NCBI GenBank assembly: GCA_029939595.1
Contig: JAOZSQ010000003.1
Location: 53,516 to 117,515, forward strand
Direction: 5' to 3'
Length of the DNA stretch: 64,000 bases
Source of the DNA: EX4572-165 sp002254885
Lineage (GTDB): Archaea > Thermoplasmatota > E2 > DHVEG-1
The translations under genes were made by a program, and so were the position numbers. Numbering within the stretch: position 1 is the stretch's first letter; every line of letters starts with the position of its first letter. A model generated the notes under the pieces. The model was given only the letters and a program-made list of their open reading frames with translations. It made no database searches and had not been told where the DNA came from. This document shows, in pieces, positions 8,001 to 17,416 of the stretch.

Positions 8001-8807
8001 TTAAATTTTGAAATGAAGACTTATTATTTTTTCAAAAAGAACTTCGATAAAGTCGATTGATAGCAATCTGGTTAAGAAAGGATATTGTATTTCTTTTGAT
8101 TTTTTTACCTGAATGGATATTTCTTCTGATCGGATATTATCTTCTTTTTCGGCGTAAACTTGATATGATCCCTCTTCTGAAATTGTTATGGTAACAGATC
8201 CATCTACATCTGTTAGATATGTCTCTTCATTTAGATATACAATAGCGTTTTCAACTGTTTCATCTAGTTCATTTGTTATTTGTATGGTTATTTCTTCATT
8301 CTTTTTTATCTCTGTTTTGTCTATTGATATTTTTAATGTGTGTACATACCAGTTTTCTAAGTAGCCCCATAAGATTTCGTTATCCTCTTCTGTTAGTTTG
8401 TAATTACCTGCCCCTATCATTGGGATGGAGTAATCAATGAGATAATGCCACCAATCTGAATCACTTTCAATAGTATCAATAAGAAACGCTTCCCATTCAG
8501 GATAATATGTTAATGAATACGAAAATTCTCCTTGTATTGATGCTTCATTGAGGGCACCTAAGGGATTTGGAAAATCTAAGATATATTCTTCTATTTCACC
8601 TGTGTCTTTATTTTTTGCAATTATTGTTGTGTCACTTATTGTAACTACTCCATCAAAAATGGTTTCTTCTTTTCCTTCTATTCTTATTCGCCCGGTCCAT
8701 TCGTCTGAACATAAATGTTCTTCTGTTGCTAGTGGAATTGTACTTGTTAAAATATTTATAACACTTAAGGCTGTTAATATTAGCATTATTGATTTTGTTA
8801 TTTTCAT
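8001..8807 (-). CDS. Secreted DUF4430 plus Ig-like protein with aromatic C-terminal tail
   Basis: Starting at ATG 8807 (GGAG eleven bases upstream) the protein opens with a signal peptide, MKITKSIMLILTALSVINIL. Residues about 95-150 show the DUF4430 pattern FLIDTI...WWHYLIDYSIPMIGAGNYKL...ILWGY, the small beta domain that caps the ligand in transcobalamin and intrinsic factor. An Ig-like/carboxypeptidase-regulatory domain follows (LKISIDKTEIKKNEEITIQI, VYLNEETYLTDVDGSVTI). The end is the hydrophobic YPFLTRLLSIDFIEVLFEKI tail. It lies 93 bases downstream of the regulator gene on the same strand and is probably co-transcribed. The ligand is unknown. Confidence 0.7.
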   Translation of the reverse strand: MKITKSIMLILTALSVINILTSTIPLATEEHLCSDEWTGRIRIEGKEETIFDGVVTISDTTIIAKNKDTGEIEEYILDFPNPLGALNEASIQGEFSYSLTYYPEWEAFLIDTIESDSDWWHYLIDYSIPMIGAGNYKLTEEDNEILWGYLENWYVHTLKISIDKTEIKKNEEITIQITNELDETVENAIVYLNEETYLTDVDGSVTITISEEGSYQVYAEKEDNIRSEEISIQVKKSKEIQYPFLTRLLSIDFIEVLFEKIISLHFKI

Positions 8808-8900
8808 ATGTGTTGTCTCCAAGAAAACATATGCAATTAACCCTTTTAAACAATGCATTTTTAATAACAGTTATTACCCATTTTGGTAACATAAAAAGAA

Positions 8901-9440
8901 TCAGTCAGCATTAGATTCTTTCTTGATTTTAACTCTAATTTTTCTACGTCTAATAGGTATGATTTTATCTAATTCTAATAAAACATCTTTATGGGGCTTA
9001 TATTCATCTATGGGCACGTTGGGTCTTTTTCCATCAACTTCATAAAGATAGTGGCCTTGTTCATGATCAACTTCTGTGATAAAGTTATTCTTTCCAATTT
9101 TTTTTATTCGTATAGCTGGCATCTGTTTTAATGCATCAAAAAGACTTTCGTCCTTGGAAATATTCACGATTTCTTCTTCGATAAATGGGTCAAACAATCT
9201 TTTAAAACCATCAATGTTTGCTGATAAAATATGTACATTTCCAAAAACCTTTTTATTTATCAAACCCACATCTTCTAGAATCTTAACATGTCTAGAAGTA
9301 ACTGGAACAGAAATCCCAAGTTTTTTTGCTAATCCTGAAACATGTAATTCTTCTTCTAATAAAAATTTTATAATGGAGACTCGAGTTTGGCTGCTTAATG
9401 CTTTGAATATAGATTTATTGCTCATTTTGATAACAAACAT
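8901..9440 (-). CDS. ArsR-type HTH regulator with a DUF4430-like C-terminal domain
   Basis: A 179-residue protein. Residues about 8-75 are an ArsR-like winged helix (FKALSSQTRVSIIKFLLEEE, then HVSGLAKKLGISVPVTSRHV). Residues about 110-170 read KIGKNNFITEVDHEQGHYLY, EVDGKRPN and VLLELDKIIPI, which follow the DUF4430 order of strand, aromatic strand, G-turn, strand. That would place in the cytoplasm a domain otherwise found in the secreted neighbours. A second Met at residue 6 is an alternative start. It is divergent from the toroid gene, 43 bases away, and is the likely regulator of both sides. The DUF4430 resemblance is my reading of pattern, not a search result. Confidence 0.7.
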   Translation of the reverse strand: MFVIKMSNKSIFKALSSQTRVSIIKFLLEEELHVSGLAKKLGISVPVTSRHVKILEDVGLINKKVFGNVHILSANIDGFKRLFDPFIEEEIVNISKDESLFDALKQMPAIRIKKIGKNNFITEVDHEQGHYLYEVDGKRPNVPIDEYKPHKDVLLELDKIIPIRRRKIRVKIKKESNAD

Positions 9441-9454
9441 TATCCAAGTTGTAA

Positions 9455-9467
9455 TCTTTAAATATTA
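9455..9467. promoter_or_regulatory. Single TATA-like element between divergent genes
   Basis: TCTTTAAATATTA is the only TATA-like sequence in the 43 bases between start codons 9440 (leftward) and 9484 (rightward). It is near-symmetric and lies about 22 bases from each, so it may serve both directions and give leaderless or nearly leaderless transcripts. Confidence 0.4.
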
Positions 9468-9483
9468 TGGTGCATCTGGCTGA

Positions 9484-11028
9484 ATGTCGAAAAATATGAG
9501 AAAGAACTATAAAAAGATCACATACAATTTTTTTATCATTTTCATATTCCTAACAAGTTCAATTTTTACAGTAGTTTCACAAGATTCAACTAACACTTAT
9601 CCATGTAAGTCATCTGATGAAATTATTCAAAACGCATCAGAATTTCTTTACAGCAAACAAAATTTTGAAGGCAGCATTGTAGGAATATCAACTTCTGCAT
9701 GGGCTGCAATAGCTCTTTCATCAATTGATAATGATACGGTTCAATTTCAACGATTAAAACAATATCTAATTGACATAACTTTAGATCTAGATCAACAAAA
9801 AGCAACAGAATGGGAACGTCATACATTAGCTTTAATGGCGTGTGATTTGGATCCACGGAACGTAAATGGGATAAATCTCACAGAAAAACTATATAGTTTT
9901 TTTGATGGAATACAAATGGGCGATGAAAACAATATTTTTGATGATGTTTTTGGAATTTTAGCACTCATTTCAACGGGTATGGAAAAGAACTCACAAATAA
10001 TTATACAATTAAAAAAACACGTAAGCTCAAAACAGCAATCCGATGGGGGTTGGGGTGATGTTGATTCAACTGCAGGAGCAATTATGGCATTAATTTCAGC
10101 AGGTGAATTAAACACCTCTGAAATAATCAATGAGGCATTATTGTTCCTAAAATCAAAACAGGATAATTCAGGGAGTTTTATAGCATATGGTTCAGCAAAT
10201 ATCGCGTCAACCTCGTGGGCTATTAACGCCCTTATTGCGACTGGAGAAAACCCACTTTCAGATGAATGGAAAAATGAAAACAACACATCAATTGATTTCA
10301 TTCTTTCATTGCAACAAGAAGACGGATCATTTAATTATTCAAAAACCCAACAAATGAACTCCGAATGGATGACATCTTATGCAATAATGGCATTACTTGG
10401 AAAAACATACCCAACAACTATATTCAAGAAAGATAACAACGAACAAGATGACAGTCCGCCAGATCCAGAGGATGAAAAAGATAATGAGGAACCAAATGAT
10501 GAACAAAATGGTAATGATGAAGAAAATTCACCATTAAAAAACGAAAGCAAAATAATATTTATCACATATCCAAGACACAACGGATTATATATTTGGAATC
10601 AACATAAACAGAAATTAAATGACAAAATTATAGTCATTGGAAATATCGATATACGAGTTAAAATTACTGATGAAGTTGATATTGTGAGATTCTTTGTTGA
10701 AAACAATATTGTTTTTGAGGATAACAATCCTCCTTTTTTATTTCAACTGAACACTCCAAGTCACTTAAAAAGAATAAATATAAGGGTTGAGGCAATAAAG
10801 TACAATAAGACAGTTAATATCATTAAAATTGAAAAATTATTATTACAAATATTGGATGAAATAAAATCATATAATATAGAAAACTCAATATCTGATATGA
10901 TCAATATTAGTAGGTATATAAATGAAATTGAGAAGAGCTATATTGATGAAAAATATATTACCCAACTGAACATGACATATATGAATAAACTTGCAAATAA
11001 AAAAAGGAAAATTGAGGAATTTTTATGA
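9484..11028 (+). CDS. Secreted alpha/alpha-toroid (terpene-cyclase/cobalamin-binding-like repeat) protein with Ig-like domain
   Basis: A 514-residue protein with a signal sequence (FFIIFIFLTSSIFTVVS). Residues about 35-305 contain helical-pair repeats with QQSDGGWGDVDSTAGAIMAL, SKQDNSGSFIAYG and LQQEDGSFNYS, the DGxW/GSF signature of squalene-cyclase-like toroids. The same alpha6/alpha6 fold forms the large domain of intrinsic factor and transcobalamin. An acidic linker (about 320-350) leads to an Ig-like domain and C-terminal helices. The stop overlaps the start of the DUF4430 gene by ATGA. Together they look like a two-polypeptide counterpart of the eukaryotic B12 carriers. Whether the ligand is B12 is unknown. 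Confidence 0.75.
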   Translation: MSKNMRKNYKKITYNFFIIFIFLTSSIFTVVSQDSTNTYPCKSSDEIIQNASEFLYSKQNFEGSIVGISTSAWAAIALSSIDNDTVQFQRLKQYLIDITLDLDQQKATEWERHTLALMACDLDPRNVNGINLTEKLYSFFDGIQMGDENNIFDDVFGILALISTGMEKNSQIIIQLKKHVSSKQQSDGGWGDVDSTAGAIMALISAGELNTSEIINEALLFLKSKQDNSGSFIAYGSANIASTSWAINALIATGENPLSDEWKNENNTSIDFILSLQQEDGSFNYSKTQQMNSEWMTSYAIMALLGKTYPTTIFKKDNNEQDDSPPDPEDEKDNEEPNDEQNGNDEENSPLKNESKIIFITYPRHNGLYIWNQHKQKLNDKIIVIGNIDIRVKITDEVDIVRFFVENNIVFEDNNPPFLFQLNTPSHLKRINIRVEAIKYNKTVNIIKIEKLLLQILDEIKSYNIENSISDMINISRYINEIEKSYIDEKYITQLNMTYMNKLANKKRKIEEFL

Positions 11029-11471
11029 CACAAAAAAATTCAAAAAGAAAAGATCTTTATGTATTTTTATTTCTTGCAATATTAATTATTTTTCTTGTTT
11101 ATTTTTTTTCAGTAGCAAATATTTTCAGCACAACAGTTGAAACCGAAAACAAGATAATACAAAAAATCCAAGTTAATATTTCATCTCAAACATGGAACAT
11201 TTCATTTACAAGTTTAAATACCTCAAACATAACTGTTGCAGATATATTATATGAATGTGCATATTTTTATGATTTCCCTATTGAAACTGAATATTTTTCC
11301 GGATATGATTCCTTTTTTATTACAAGTATAAATGGAATACAAAACGGAGAAAACAACTCATACTGGCAATTCTACGTAAACGGAGAATATGCAAATAGAG
11401 GATGTAGCCAATATTACTTAAAATCAAATGATTTTATTGAATGGAAATTTCAAGAATCACCAATGACATAA
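11025..11471 (+). CDS. Membrane-anchored DUF4430 protein
   Basis: A 148-residue protein. A basic N-terminus is followed by one transmembrane helix (YVFLFLAILIIFLVYFFSV), with the rest outside the cell. Residues about 75-140 are a clear DUF4430 domain: FFITSINGIQNGENNSYWQF, then VNGEYANRGCSQYYLK and DFIEWKF. In intrinsic factor this beta domain closes over the ligand held by the toroid. The ATGA overlap with the upstream toroid gene implies coupled synthesis and probably a complex at the membrane. No ABC transporter lies nearby. Confidence 0.85.
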   Translation: MTQKNSKRKDLYVFLFLAILIIFLVYFFSVANIFSTTVETENKIIQKIQVNISSQTWNISFTSLNTSNITVADILYECAYFYDFPIETEYFSGYDSFFITSINGIQNGENNSYWQFYVNGEYANRGCSQYYLKSNDFIEWKFQESPMT

Positions 11472-11634
11472 TAATTTATTTAAATGATATTTATTTCCAA
11501 AACAACAAGAATTATATAGCAAAAGCATTGCAATAATTAAATTTTTTATCCTTTTAGGTAACAATATTTTCATAAGCAAACATTTATTAATATTTAATGA
11601 CATAATTATTATTAAATATATATGGGGAAAAAGT

Positions 11635-13827
11635 ATGAAAAAAATTTTGATAATGACAATAGTAGGAATTTTATTAATCAGCAGCATTGGATCAATTGCA
11701 GTTTCAGATGATAAAAATAATCAAATCATGAAAAACATAGAAATGGATCTATCATTTTCAGAAATTTCAATAACAAATGATAATCAATTAACATCTCTTA
11801 AAATAAATAATGCAAATACGTATCTTTTAGAACCAGGTAAGCCTATGCTACCTGCCAATGTTGAGACTTATACTTTTCCAATTGGAACAGAAATTACAAA
11901 TATTCAATGCCTTCCATTAGATATTCAATCATATCAATTATCAAGCAAAATTGAAGCAACGGCTCAACCCTCATTATCTGGGGTCGGTTCAACAATCGAC
12001 GATGTCAGCATCATTTATGGAGATGCCCCATATCCAAACAAATGGTTTGAATATGATGTTGGATGTGGAATTCAAAATAATGAACGTTGTTTAATTTTGA
12101 AGATTAAACTTTATCCTGTACAATACATGCCCGGAGAGGATAGTATTGATGTTGCAGGTGATTTTAAAATAGACATAACCTTAAAAGAAAATGAACAAAA
12201 ACCACAACAAAATTCAGCAGATGATCAATATAAATTTATTGTTTTAACACCCTCTACATTTATTGGCAATTTACAATCTTTTTCAAATCATAAGATAAAT
12301 CGCGGAATATCAACAAAAATAATTACATTAAATGAGATTTATAATGGAGTATATTTTCCAACTCAAGGAAGAGACGACCCTGAAAAAATCAAATATTTCA
12401 TAAAAAACGCAATTGAAACATGGGGGTCACAATATGTAATGTTAGTTGGAGGTGTTGATGATTTTCCAGTTAGATTGACTCATGTCTTAGTAGATTATGA
12501 TCCAGATGATCCAGATGAAGAAATTTTCATCACAGATCTTTATTATGCAGATATTTATGATGAAGAATTTGCTTTTTCAAGCTGGGATTCCAATGGAAAT
12601 GATGTATTTGGAGAATATGAATGGGGATCAAACAAGCTTTATGATGATGTAGATCTTTATCCAGATATATATCTTGGAAGATTAGCAGTTTCAGATGATG
12701 ACGAATTAGATGGAGTAATCAATAAAATAATTACTTATGAAACAATGGAATCTTATAAACAAGATTGGTTTTCTGAAATCATGGTAATTGGTGGAGACAC
12801 TAGCCCCCAAGATTCTAGTAATGTAGATGAGGGTGAGTTTACAAATCAGTTTGTTTTAGATATTATGACGGGTTTTTCAGCAGATAAAGTCTGGGATTCA
12901 AATTACCGTCTTAGTTGGTATAATCCCTCAGGAGTAGATAATATTAATGATGGATTTGCTGATGGTAGAGGGTTTGTTGATTGGGCTGGCCATGGTGGAG
13001 CAACGGTTTGGACGACTTATCCACATAACGGAACAAGACAAAGTTTACCTTCACCTTCTGGATCATATAGAAGTTCTCATGCTCTTGATCTTGAAAATCC
13101 AGATATGTATCCTGTTGTTGTCGTTGGGGCATGCAGCACAGGAAAATTCTCAGTTCCAGATTGCCTAGCATGGTCTTTTGTAAAAAACCCTAATGGTGGA
13201 GGAATTGCAGCTTTTAGTGCAACAAGCCTATCATGGGGATATGATACTGAATATGTTGTTCAAGGACTTGGTGGTAGAATGCATGTCAGCTATTTTTATG
13301 CATATAAAGATGGAGCTGACACATTTGGACAAATGTGGGCTGATGGAGTCACTAGATACATTCAACCAAATATGGATGGAGGCGAGCACAAAACAGGAGA
13401 ACAATGGGAACCTTTTGGAGATCCCACTCTTCAAATAGCTGAACCATCAAATCCCCCTGCAAAACCAGAAACTCCAACTGGTCCATCGAAAGGAAAAACA
13501 GGAGATGAACAGATTTTTACAACAGTTTCAACAGATCCAGATGGAGATGATATATATTACCGATGGGACTGGGGAAATGGAAACATTGACAGTTGGGTTG
13601 GTCCATATTCAAGTGGACAAGAAATCGAGATCACACATGTTTGGGATGAAAAAGGATCCTATTCAATTTCAGTTCAAGCCAAAGATACAAATGGAAAACT
13701 TGGTGAATGGAGCGATCCCTTAGAAACATCTATGGCGAAAACAAAAGGAATGGAGTTTCCATTTTTTGAGTTTCTATGGAATCATTTTTCATTTTTCTCA
13801 ATATTTGAGTTTTTATTCAATAATTAG
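11635..13827 (+). CDS. Secreted C25 (gingipain-like) cysteine peptidase with PKD domain
   Basis: A 730-residue secreted protein. It has a signal peptide (ILIMTIVGILLISSIGSIAV), a propeptide-like beta region (about 30-190) and a caspase-like catalytic domain (about 195-605). The catalytic His is in VDWAGHGGATVW and the Cys in VVVVGACSTGKFS, the His/Cys dyad of family C25. A PKD-type domain follows (TDPDGDDIYYRWDWGNGN...WVGPYSSG...HVWDEKGSYSI). The end is MAKTKGMEFPFFEFLWNHFS and further aromatic residues, an example of the recurrent tail noted in this window. GGGG precedes the ATG. It should degrade extracellular protein; Asp-rich loops suggest calcium binding. Confidence 0.88.
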   Translation: MKKILIMTIVGILLISSIGSIAVSDDKNNQIMKNIEMDLSFSEISITNDNQLTSLKINNANTYLLEPGKPMLPANVETYTFPIGTEITNIQCLPLDIQSYQLSSKIEATAQPSLSGVGSTIDDVSIIYGDAPYPNKWFEYDVGCGIQNNERCLILKIKLYPVQYMPGEDSIDVAGDFKIDITLKENEQKPQQNSADDQYKFIVLTPSTFIGNLQSFSNHKINRGISTKIITLNEIYNGVYFPTQGRDDPEKIKYFIKNAIETWGSQYVMLVGGVDDFPVRLTHVLVDYDPDDPDEEIFITDLYYADIYDEEFAFSSWDSNGNDVFGEYEWGSNKLYDDVDLYPDIYLGRLAVSDDDELDGVINKIITYETMESYKQDWFSEIMVIGGDTSPQDSSNVDEGEFTNQFVLDIMTGFSADKVWDSNYRLSWYNPSGVDNINDGFADGRGFVDWAGHGGATVWTTYPHNGTRQSLPSPSGSYRSSHALDLENPDMYPVVVVGACSTGKFSVPDCLAWSFVKNPNGGGIAAFSATSLSWGYDTEYVVQGLGGRMHVSYFYAYKDGADTFGQMWADGVTRYIQPNMDGGEHKTGEQWEPFGDPTLQIAEPSNPPAKPETPTGPSKGKTGDEQIFTTVSTDPDGDDIYYRWDWGNGNIDSWVGPYSSGQEIEITHVWDEKGSYSISVQAKDTNGKLGEWSDPLETSMAKTKGMEFPFFEFLWNHFSFFSIFEFLFNN

Positions 13828-13884
13828 AAAACGAGATTCTCTTTTCTCTCTTTTTTTCTTTAATTTTTTATAAAAACAAGTTTA

Positions 13885-15015
13885 TCATGTTCTATTCATA
13901 TCAAGGATAAAAATGAATTTTTTCTCAGACCATGAACTCAACATCCCATTTACATCCTTTGCAATAATTTGAACCTGAAAAATTCCAGATGTATCACATG
14001 ATACATTTATCATTGCAACATGTGGTGAGGAAAAATCACCTATCCAGGGACTATAGCTGGTCGGACCCCATTTGAATTTATACCATATATCATCATGATC
14101 TAAGTCTCTTATCGTTGAAAAAAGAATTTTCTCTTTTTTTACAAATCCAAGTGGAAAACCAATAGGTTTTCTTGGTTGTTGAGGTGGAGAACCCTGATAA
14201 GTAATATTATGAATTATGGTTGTATTGTATTGAACCGAAGAAATATTCGTAACAATAGTTTCTTTGCTTTCTTTATTTGAAAATAACACATGATATGTAT
14301 GAACTGTATCAATGGGTTGTTTAGGATATAATGAGATAATATAATGGCCAGATTGATTTGTCTTGAAACTTATACAAAGGCTTGATTGCAATGTTGTTTC
14401 ATTACACCTTGTGATGTATACTTGCGATGCCGGAATGATTTCCAAATTGTTTTGTTTTTTCACTTGACCTTTTATGGTGATTCCATGATAGACAACTGTA
14501 TTGCCAATATTGTTTTCCATATTGGTTTCAGGAATCGTTAGAAATGAATTGACACAGGCAAGAATTTGGCTGGGTTTTTTTGATAGGGCAATTTGGATAC
14601 AACCACCTATTGTTTCATTAGTATACCATGTGTAAGGATCAATGAATGATGATTGATTAATAAATGCAAAAGGATAGTCATATGATGAATTTTGGAGAGT
14701 TATATTTAATTTGATAGGAACATTTGGGTTATGATATGATTCGCCTATATTATTCACAAGATATCTTACGTATAATGTGCCATTATTGATATTGGACCAC
14801 CACACTTCAAAGACAACTAGTTCAAGATCAGCATAACCCAGTTTGAATTCAGTATCTTTCTGATGTTTGATTTTTACAAAATCTGGATCGATAAATGAAT
14901 CATTTTGAATATCTATACTTGATGGATGAACGATTATTGACAATGGTTGCAGTAAGAAAAAACATATCGCAATAATTGTAAATTTTTTTCGATTAATCTT
15001 TTTGTTATTGGGCAT
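13885..15015 (-). CDS. Secreted beta-sandwich protein (CARDB-like, regulatory-like and PKD-like domains)
   Basis: A 376-residue protein with an N-terminal signal segment (FTIIAICFFLLQPLSIIV) and no enzyme motif. Residues about 60-175 look like a CARDB/Ig adhesion module (YVRYLVNNIGESYHNPNVPI). Residues about 178-270 look like a carboxypeptidase-regulatory-like fold (GITIKGQVKK...TNQSGHYIISLYP). The last 100 residues resemble the PKD-like unit of neighbouring proteins (QQPRKPIGFPLGFVKKEKIL, SPWIGDFSSP, IIAKDVNGMLSSWS). Many NxS/T sites suggest glycosylation. It ends in a short polar segment rather than the aromatic tail. It is convergent with the C25 gene. Role unknown, probably surface binding. 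Confidence 0.65.
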   Translation of the reverse strand: MPNNKKINRKKFTIIAICFFLLQPLSIIVHPSSIDIQNDSFIDPDFVKIKHQKDTEFKLGYADLELVVFEVWWSNINNGTLYVRYLVNNIGESYHNPNVPIKLNITLQNSSYDYPFAFINQSSFIDPYTWYTNETIGGCIQIALSKKPSQILACVNSFLTIPETNMENNIGNTVVYHGITIKGQVKKQNNLEIIPASQVYITRCNETTLQSSLCISFKTNQSGHYIISLYPKQPIDTVHTYHVLFSNKESKETIVTNISSVQYNTTIIHNITYQGSPPQQPRKPIGFPLGFVKKEKILFSTIRDLDHDDIWYKFKWGPTSYSPWIGDFSSPHVAMINVSCDTSGIFQVQIIAKDVNGMLSSWSEKKFIFILDMNRT

Positions 15016-15060
15016 AATTTCTACATCAGTAGTGTTTTACAATATTATTTATTAAATTAA

Positions 15061-16986
15061 TCAAATATAAATATTGTTAGGAGATATTTCTAAGACATAA
15101 CTGGTAACTTTTGAGGGGGATAGAGGAATAAAATTAGAAGAGGGCGACTCAATTAATGAACGGTTCTCTTCATTATTAATTTGGTTTTTTTCGAATGTTA
15201 ACAATTGTTGATTTGTTTTGTTTAAGGTGTTTTGAAGAAGAAAAAAACCTTTTGTAAACTTCTCATGATCAAAACATGTTTTTGCTTCATTCAAAGCATC
15301 TTTTAGTAGAAACCATTCTTCTGAGATTTGTTCCAGTATCCTAATTCTTGTGTCGACAATAGATATCGCAATATTTAGAAGATCTTTTTTTATCTCCTCT
15401 ATTTCAGTAAACTGTTGAATTTTTTCGTAAACTACTTCAATGTTCTCTATTGTTTCGGAAAAATCACAATCCCATATTTTGAACAAATATGGAGTTATTA
15501 AATCACTCTTTTTGTTTTTTGATGTGTTTAGCCAAAGTTGCTGTGTTAAATATGCTTGTTTTTGCATACCCATATCTACAGTTGTCAACAAGAAAGAAAC
15601 ATCCTTGTTTTCATTGATCGATTCATTAATAATGGGGTCTAATAGAGTAAGTTCATTGATAAACACATTTTCAACTTCATGAAACGGTTCAGAAAGAAAA
15701 TTGTGGCCGTAGATGGTAAGAAGATTGAGAGAAAGCACTGCCGCGTCTCCGGTTTTATATGGTTCATAAATATCAGTATTACAAATATGAATAGGAACAT
15801 ATATTGTTGAGCAAGGGTGATTTGCAGAAAACCATCCCTCACTAATAGTCTCATATCTTGTTTTCGGTAGTTTATAAATCATGCTGCCTTCATATGGATA
15901 AATCTCATGATCATCACACACCCCTCTTAATCCATCAAGATCATTTTCATGTAATCGAGACCATTGCATCATCATTGAAATTGTGATATTGCCAATTGAT
16001 GGCCGAATAATTTCCATCATTTTTTCTTCCCATTCATAGTATTCAAAACACATAAATATGGATGCAGTTTCGTTTGTGATATTTTGTAATCGTACTCTGT
16101 AAAAACCAATTTTTTCAGCGTTTTTTAGTTGAATTTTTGTTGTTGAAAACAGATCAAATACTCGTCCAATAATGTTTCCTTTGTTGAATTGGATGGGAAC
16201 CTGTTTCACTTCAATAAATTTTGTTCCAATATCAATAAGTTTAATTCCGTAGACACAATTATCTCCTAGTTGTATAACTTGTCCTTTTTGCACATTTCCT
16301 TGAAATGTTGCGTTAAATGAAGGGGCAATCGTCCTAAGAAACAAACTTTTTTCCCAAAGATTTTTTCCATAATTTGACATGGCTGCTACGCCATCATAAA
16401 TCTCCGTGACATCATAATGTATCGCATCTGCCTCAATCACATATCCCTTTTTTGGTCCAACAACAAAAAGATTTTCAGGAACATTAGTTGCATGGAGTTT
16501 ATCAACAGCGTCTTTTGTTAATAGATGAACTGCTTCTTCCTCGTTATCTGCTGTTTGACACGCATATCTAATCCAGTCAAAATCATCCCATGCATATTTT
16601 GTTGGATTTTTCCAATGAGTGATTGCATCTGCATCTCCAAATGCAAGCCCAGAATCTGTAAAACACATACCTGCTTTGACAATATTTGGGATGGTATCTC
16701 CAAGTGTTGCAACTCCGATATATGAATGATTCACTTTATATGAAATATTTTCACCAGTCCAAGGGTGATGATAATTATAGGCATATCCTTGAGGTACCAT
16801 TGTTAATACTTGATACCCTGGTCTACTAGGATCTCTAACTTTGAGTAAAAGATTATAATCGCCAGCAGTTGTATTTCCACAGGCAACAATATCTTTACAT
16901 GCAGATGCGCAATAAAATGAGAATATAATGAACAACAATAAGAATAATATTGCAGGGACACCGTATTTCCATTTCATTTCTATCAT
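15061..16986 (-). CDS. Secreted Ntn-hydrolase, C45/C69-like
   Basis: A 641-residue protein. A signal sequence (AILFLLLFIIFSFYC) ends just before Cys30 in ASACKDIVACGNTTAGD, the position of the N-terminal nucleophile of Ntn-hydrolases in peptidase families C45 and C69. VKAGMCFTDSGLAFGDAD corresponds to the conserved AGMNExGL segment. The catalytic region spans about 30-420. A helical C-terminal extension of about 150 residues follows. Likely activity is hydrolysis of dipeptides or other amide bonds outside the cell. A Met at residue 4 is an alternative start. It belongs with the secreted peptidases of this window. The choice between C45 and C69 is open. Confidence 0.7.
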   Translation of the reverse strand: MIEMKWKYGVPAILFLLLFIIFSFYCASACKDIVACGNTTAGDYNLLLKVRDPSRPGYQVLTMVPQGYAYNYHHPWTGENISYKVNHSYIGVATLGDTIPNIVKAGMCFTDSGLAFGDADAITHWKNPTKYAWDDFDWIRYACQTADNEEEAVHLLTKDAVDKLHATNVPENLFVVGPKKGYVIEADAIHYDVTEIYDGVAAMSNYGKNLWEKSLFLRTIAPSFNATFQGNVQKGQVIQLGDNCVYGIKLIDIGTKFIEVKQVPIQFNKGNIIGRVFDLFSTTKIQLKNAEKIGFYRVRLQNITNETASIFMCFEYYEWEEKMMEIIRPSIGNITISMMMQWSRLHENDLDGLRGVCDDHEIYPYEGSMIYKLPKTRYETISEGWFSANHPCSTIYVPIHICNTDIYEPYKTGDAAVLSLNLLTIYGHNFLSEPFHEVENVFINELTLLDPIINESINENKDVSFLLTTVDMGMQKQAYLTQQLWLNTSKNKKSDLITPYLFKIWDCDFSETIENIEVVYEKIQQFTEIEEIKKDLLNIAISIVDTRIRILEQISEEWFLLKDALNEAKTCFDHEKFTKGFFLLQNTLNKTNQQLLTFEKNQINNEENRSLIESPSSNFIPLSPSKVTSYVLEISPNNIYI

Positions 16987-17022
16987 TATTAAATAATTTT
17001 TTCATTATATAAATTAATTTGC

Positions 17023-17291
17023 TTGACAAATTAGGTAATACTTGTCAAATAAGGCTTTTAATACTTAAGAAACAAAAAGAACTATTGATGAAAAAACGAT
17101 ATGTGTTCGATGGAATCCTTTTCGTTTCGAATGGTCTTTTTTTTGAAATAAAAGACGAATAAAAAATCATATATGTTGAACATTCCTTATTTTTATTTGA
17201 TTTACATCCATAATCAATAATATTTTAATAATTAAATGTCGATTTTTGTCAAAATATAAATTTATCAATTTATTTTTCTGCTATTGACAAA
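17023..17291. promoter_or_regulatory. Four TTGACAA/TTGTCAA half-sites in a 430-base intergenic region
   Basis: TTGACAA (17023-17029) faces TTGTCAA (17042-17048), and TTTGTCAA (17245-17252) faces TTGACAAA (17284-17291), giving two inverted pairs between divergent genes. They could be operator sites for an unlinked regulator. The rest of 16987-17416 is AT-rich and I see no gene in it. Confidence 0.3.
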
Positions 17292-17416
17292 GAAAAGCAA
17301 TAAAAACAATTATTAATCAGTTATTCTCTTGTTAATTATGGTGCTTTGATTTGAGATGTTAATAGTTTGAAAACTACAAGATCAGAGTATAAAGTATTTC
17401 AAGGGGAGTTAAAACT

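Noticed and set aside
17089..17163. 24-codon ATG frame in the empty gap before the PKD gene
   Set aside because: Too short, no binding site and no membrane or peptide character.
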